The notes under the pieces were generated by a model. That model saw only the letters and a program-made list of their open reading frames with translations, was not told where the DNA came from and ran no database searches. From positions 62,001 to 126,000 of the forward strand of contig QWHC01000001.1 in assembly GCA_021404685.1 (NCBI GenBank): DNA of 64,000 nt, given 5' to 3'. Below are positions 62,808-64,000 of this stretch, one piece after another (the stretch's first letter is position 1; the number at the start of each line of letters is the position of its first letter). The position numbers and the translations under genes were made by a program. The DNA comes from Chloroflexi bacterium CFX4. GTDB taxonomy: Bacteria > Chloroflexota > Anaerolineae > Aggregatilineales > UBA2796.

Positions 62808-64000
62808 TCAACCGCCCGGCGGCTGCGTGGCGATGGGTGCGGCTGGCGCGCCGCCACCGCCACATTGCCGCAAGCCGTCTTGGAATTGGCTGGCGAGCGC
62901 ACCGTTAGCATCTAGGCGTGCGCCTTCGCGCAGCAGCGGCAGGGCATCGTTGCAGCGGTTGAGCAGGCTGAGCGAAAGCCCTGCCACAAGGTAGGCGGCA
63001 GGGTCTTGGGAGCCATACTCAATCGCCTGTAGGGCAACTTCAGCGGCACGCTGATAGTTTTGGGCGCGGTACAGGACGGTGCCAAGCCAGCGCAGGCACT
63101 TGGTCTGTTTGGGATCAATGTCGCGGCAGCGCTCTAGGTAGGTGCGTGCCTGATTTGGATCACCGCGGTTGAGGTAGATACGTCCGAGCAGGTAGGGATT
63201 GATCGGATCGTCTTTATCGCGGTCGAACGCCTCTTGCAGCACGCTGATCGCCTTGTCAGAGTCAGAGCGGTTCAGGTAGTAGCCAGCAATCCACTGCGCG
63301 ATGTAGCCACGTGGCGCGGAAGGTTCGCTCTGCGCCACGCGCCACGCTTCCTCATAGGCGCGGATCGCCTGATCGCCACTGGTACGGCTGAGGACGTTCC
63401 CTTGCACCACATAGGCAAAGGCAAGGGCGGTCACATCAATCGGGTTGGTTGTCTTGGATGCCTCAATTGCTTCTTCAGCGTAGCGCGTTGCATCTTCAGG
63501 GCGATCCAGATCGTTGTAGGTATCGGCAAGGACAGCCAAGAGCATAGGATTGCGCGGTTCAAGGTCACGGGCGCGCAGCAGGTAGGGCAGGGCAAGCTGT
63601 GGATTGCCGCCGCTGTTGTGTGCCAAACCACTCATGATCCAGCCTTCGGCTGCTTCAGGGTTGGCGTTAAGGGCAGCCGTCGCAGCGCGCAGTGTATCGG
63701 TATTGCGGTTTAGGTCGTCAGGGTCACCGCGCAAGGCGATCAGGCGGGCAAGGGTGGCAAATAATTGCACGTCGTTCGGCGCGAGGTCACCCAAGCTCCA
63801 CAGCGCAGCGATAGCGTTATTCAGGCTGCCTGCCTGCATATAGCTGATATAGCGCACGCGCAGATCGGCGGCTGGCACGGTTGGCGTCGGTGTGGGTGGA
63901 TTTAACTCAATTTTGATGTTGCGGTTTGCCCAGTCACCAAGGTTGCTGCTGAGGTTTTCGCGGTTGTTCCACAGCAGCAGCAGCGGAATCAGCACGACGG
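62808..64000 (-). CDS. TPR-repeat membrane protein (truncated by window end)
   Basis: The frame is open to the window edge, so the start lies beyond base 64000. Visible are a membrane helix (VVLIPLLLLW), a Pro/Thr linker and about nine TPR-like helix pairs (for example PEAAEGWIMSGLAHNSGG, PINPYLLGRIYLNRGDPNQARTYLERC). A Gly/Pro/Ala-rich C-terminus follows. It is probably a scaffold outside the membrane. The family-5 binding protein follows 16 bases downstream. Confidence 0.82.
   Translation of the reverse strand, partial: VVLIPLLLLWNNRENLSSNLGDWANRNIKIELNPPTPTPTVPAADLRVRYISYMQAGSLNNAIAALWSLGDLAPNDVQLFATLARLIALRGDPDDLNRNTDTLRAATAALNANPEAAEGWIMSGLAHNSGGNPQLALPYLLRARDLEPRNPMLLAVLADTYNDLDRPEDATRYAEEAIEASKTTNPIDVTALAFAYVVQGNVLSRTSGDQAIRAYEEAWRVAQSEPSAPRGYIAQWIAGYYLNRSDSDKAISVLQEAFDRDKDDPINPYLLGRIYLNRGDPNQARTYLERCRDIDPKQTKCLRWLGTVLYRAQNYQRAAEVALQAIEYGSQDPAAYLVAGLSLSLLNRCNDALPLLREGARLDANGALASQFQDGLRQCGGGGAPAAPIATQPPGG

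Overview
The window looks like chromosomal DNA of a Chloroflexota bacterium, most likely an Anaerolineae-like lineage. This is inferred from several things: very long Thr-Pro repeat tails on secreted proteins, many lipoproteins and membrane-anchored extracytoplasmic proteins with no outer-membrane genes, several sugar ABC importers, WD40/TolB-like propellers, DUF4397/SH3b surface proteins and a MalEFG-type operon. No rRNA, tRNA, CRISPR array, insertion sequence or prophage was recognised. Gene density is high: operons often overlap by 1-8 bases and several convergent pairs share stop-codon bases.

Layout. 1-2.2 kb: C-terminal end of a DinG-like helicase, endonuclease V, and a convergent polyprenol-type GT2 glycosyltransferase. 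2.4-9.0 kb: three TadE/TadG-like pseudopilin-type proteins, one with a von Willebrand A domain and one with a long Thr-Pro repeat tail. 9.1-16.1 kb: an EF-G-like GTPase, a SET-domain protein, a caspase-like EAD1-CHAT protein, an orphan sugar-binding protein and enolase. 16.1-21.1 kb: SDR / DUF3592 / proline dehydrogenase operon, an Rrf2 regulator, and a chelatase AAA gene that runs through a 9-A tract into an open -1 frame encoding a VWA domain. This is a probable programmed-frameshift chlD. 21.1-32.4 kb: GT87-like transferase, alpha/beta hydrolase, propeller, tandem TIR-like/TPR proteins, Trm9-like methyltransferase, DUF427, lipoprotein, rhodanese, and a P450 and a GT4 transferase that diverge from one compact shared promoter region. 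32.4-43.5 kb: a malEFG operon, a COG0523 GTPase, a lipoprotein/CAP operon and a second sugar ABC operon; neither ABC operon has its ATPase in the window. 43.8-53.9 kb: two-component system, extracytoplasmic proteins, shikimate-kinase-like/HAD pair, TIGR03960-type radical SAM protein, SorC regulator. 53.9-64 kb: DUF4397/SH3b surface protein, ahcY with a PfkB kinase (probable adenosine salvage), CcdA-thioredoxin fusion with a second thioredoxin, a family-5 binding protein and a truncated TPR protein.

The clearest unusual signals are the chlD frameshift, a near mirror-symmetric divergent promoter giving two apparently leaderless genes at 30.5 kb, a recurring -10 element placed exactly 7 nt before ATG at four genes, an EF-G-like GTPase whose guanine-recognition motif reads NKIN, and degenerate enzyme relatives (TIR, shikimate kinase, SDR). 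A small family of anchored proteins with a Cys-Leu-x-Gly / Gly-x-Thr motif occurs twice. All family assignments come from reading motifs by eye; no database search was run.
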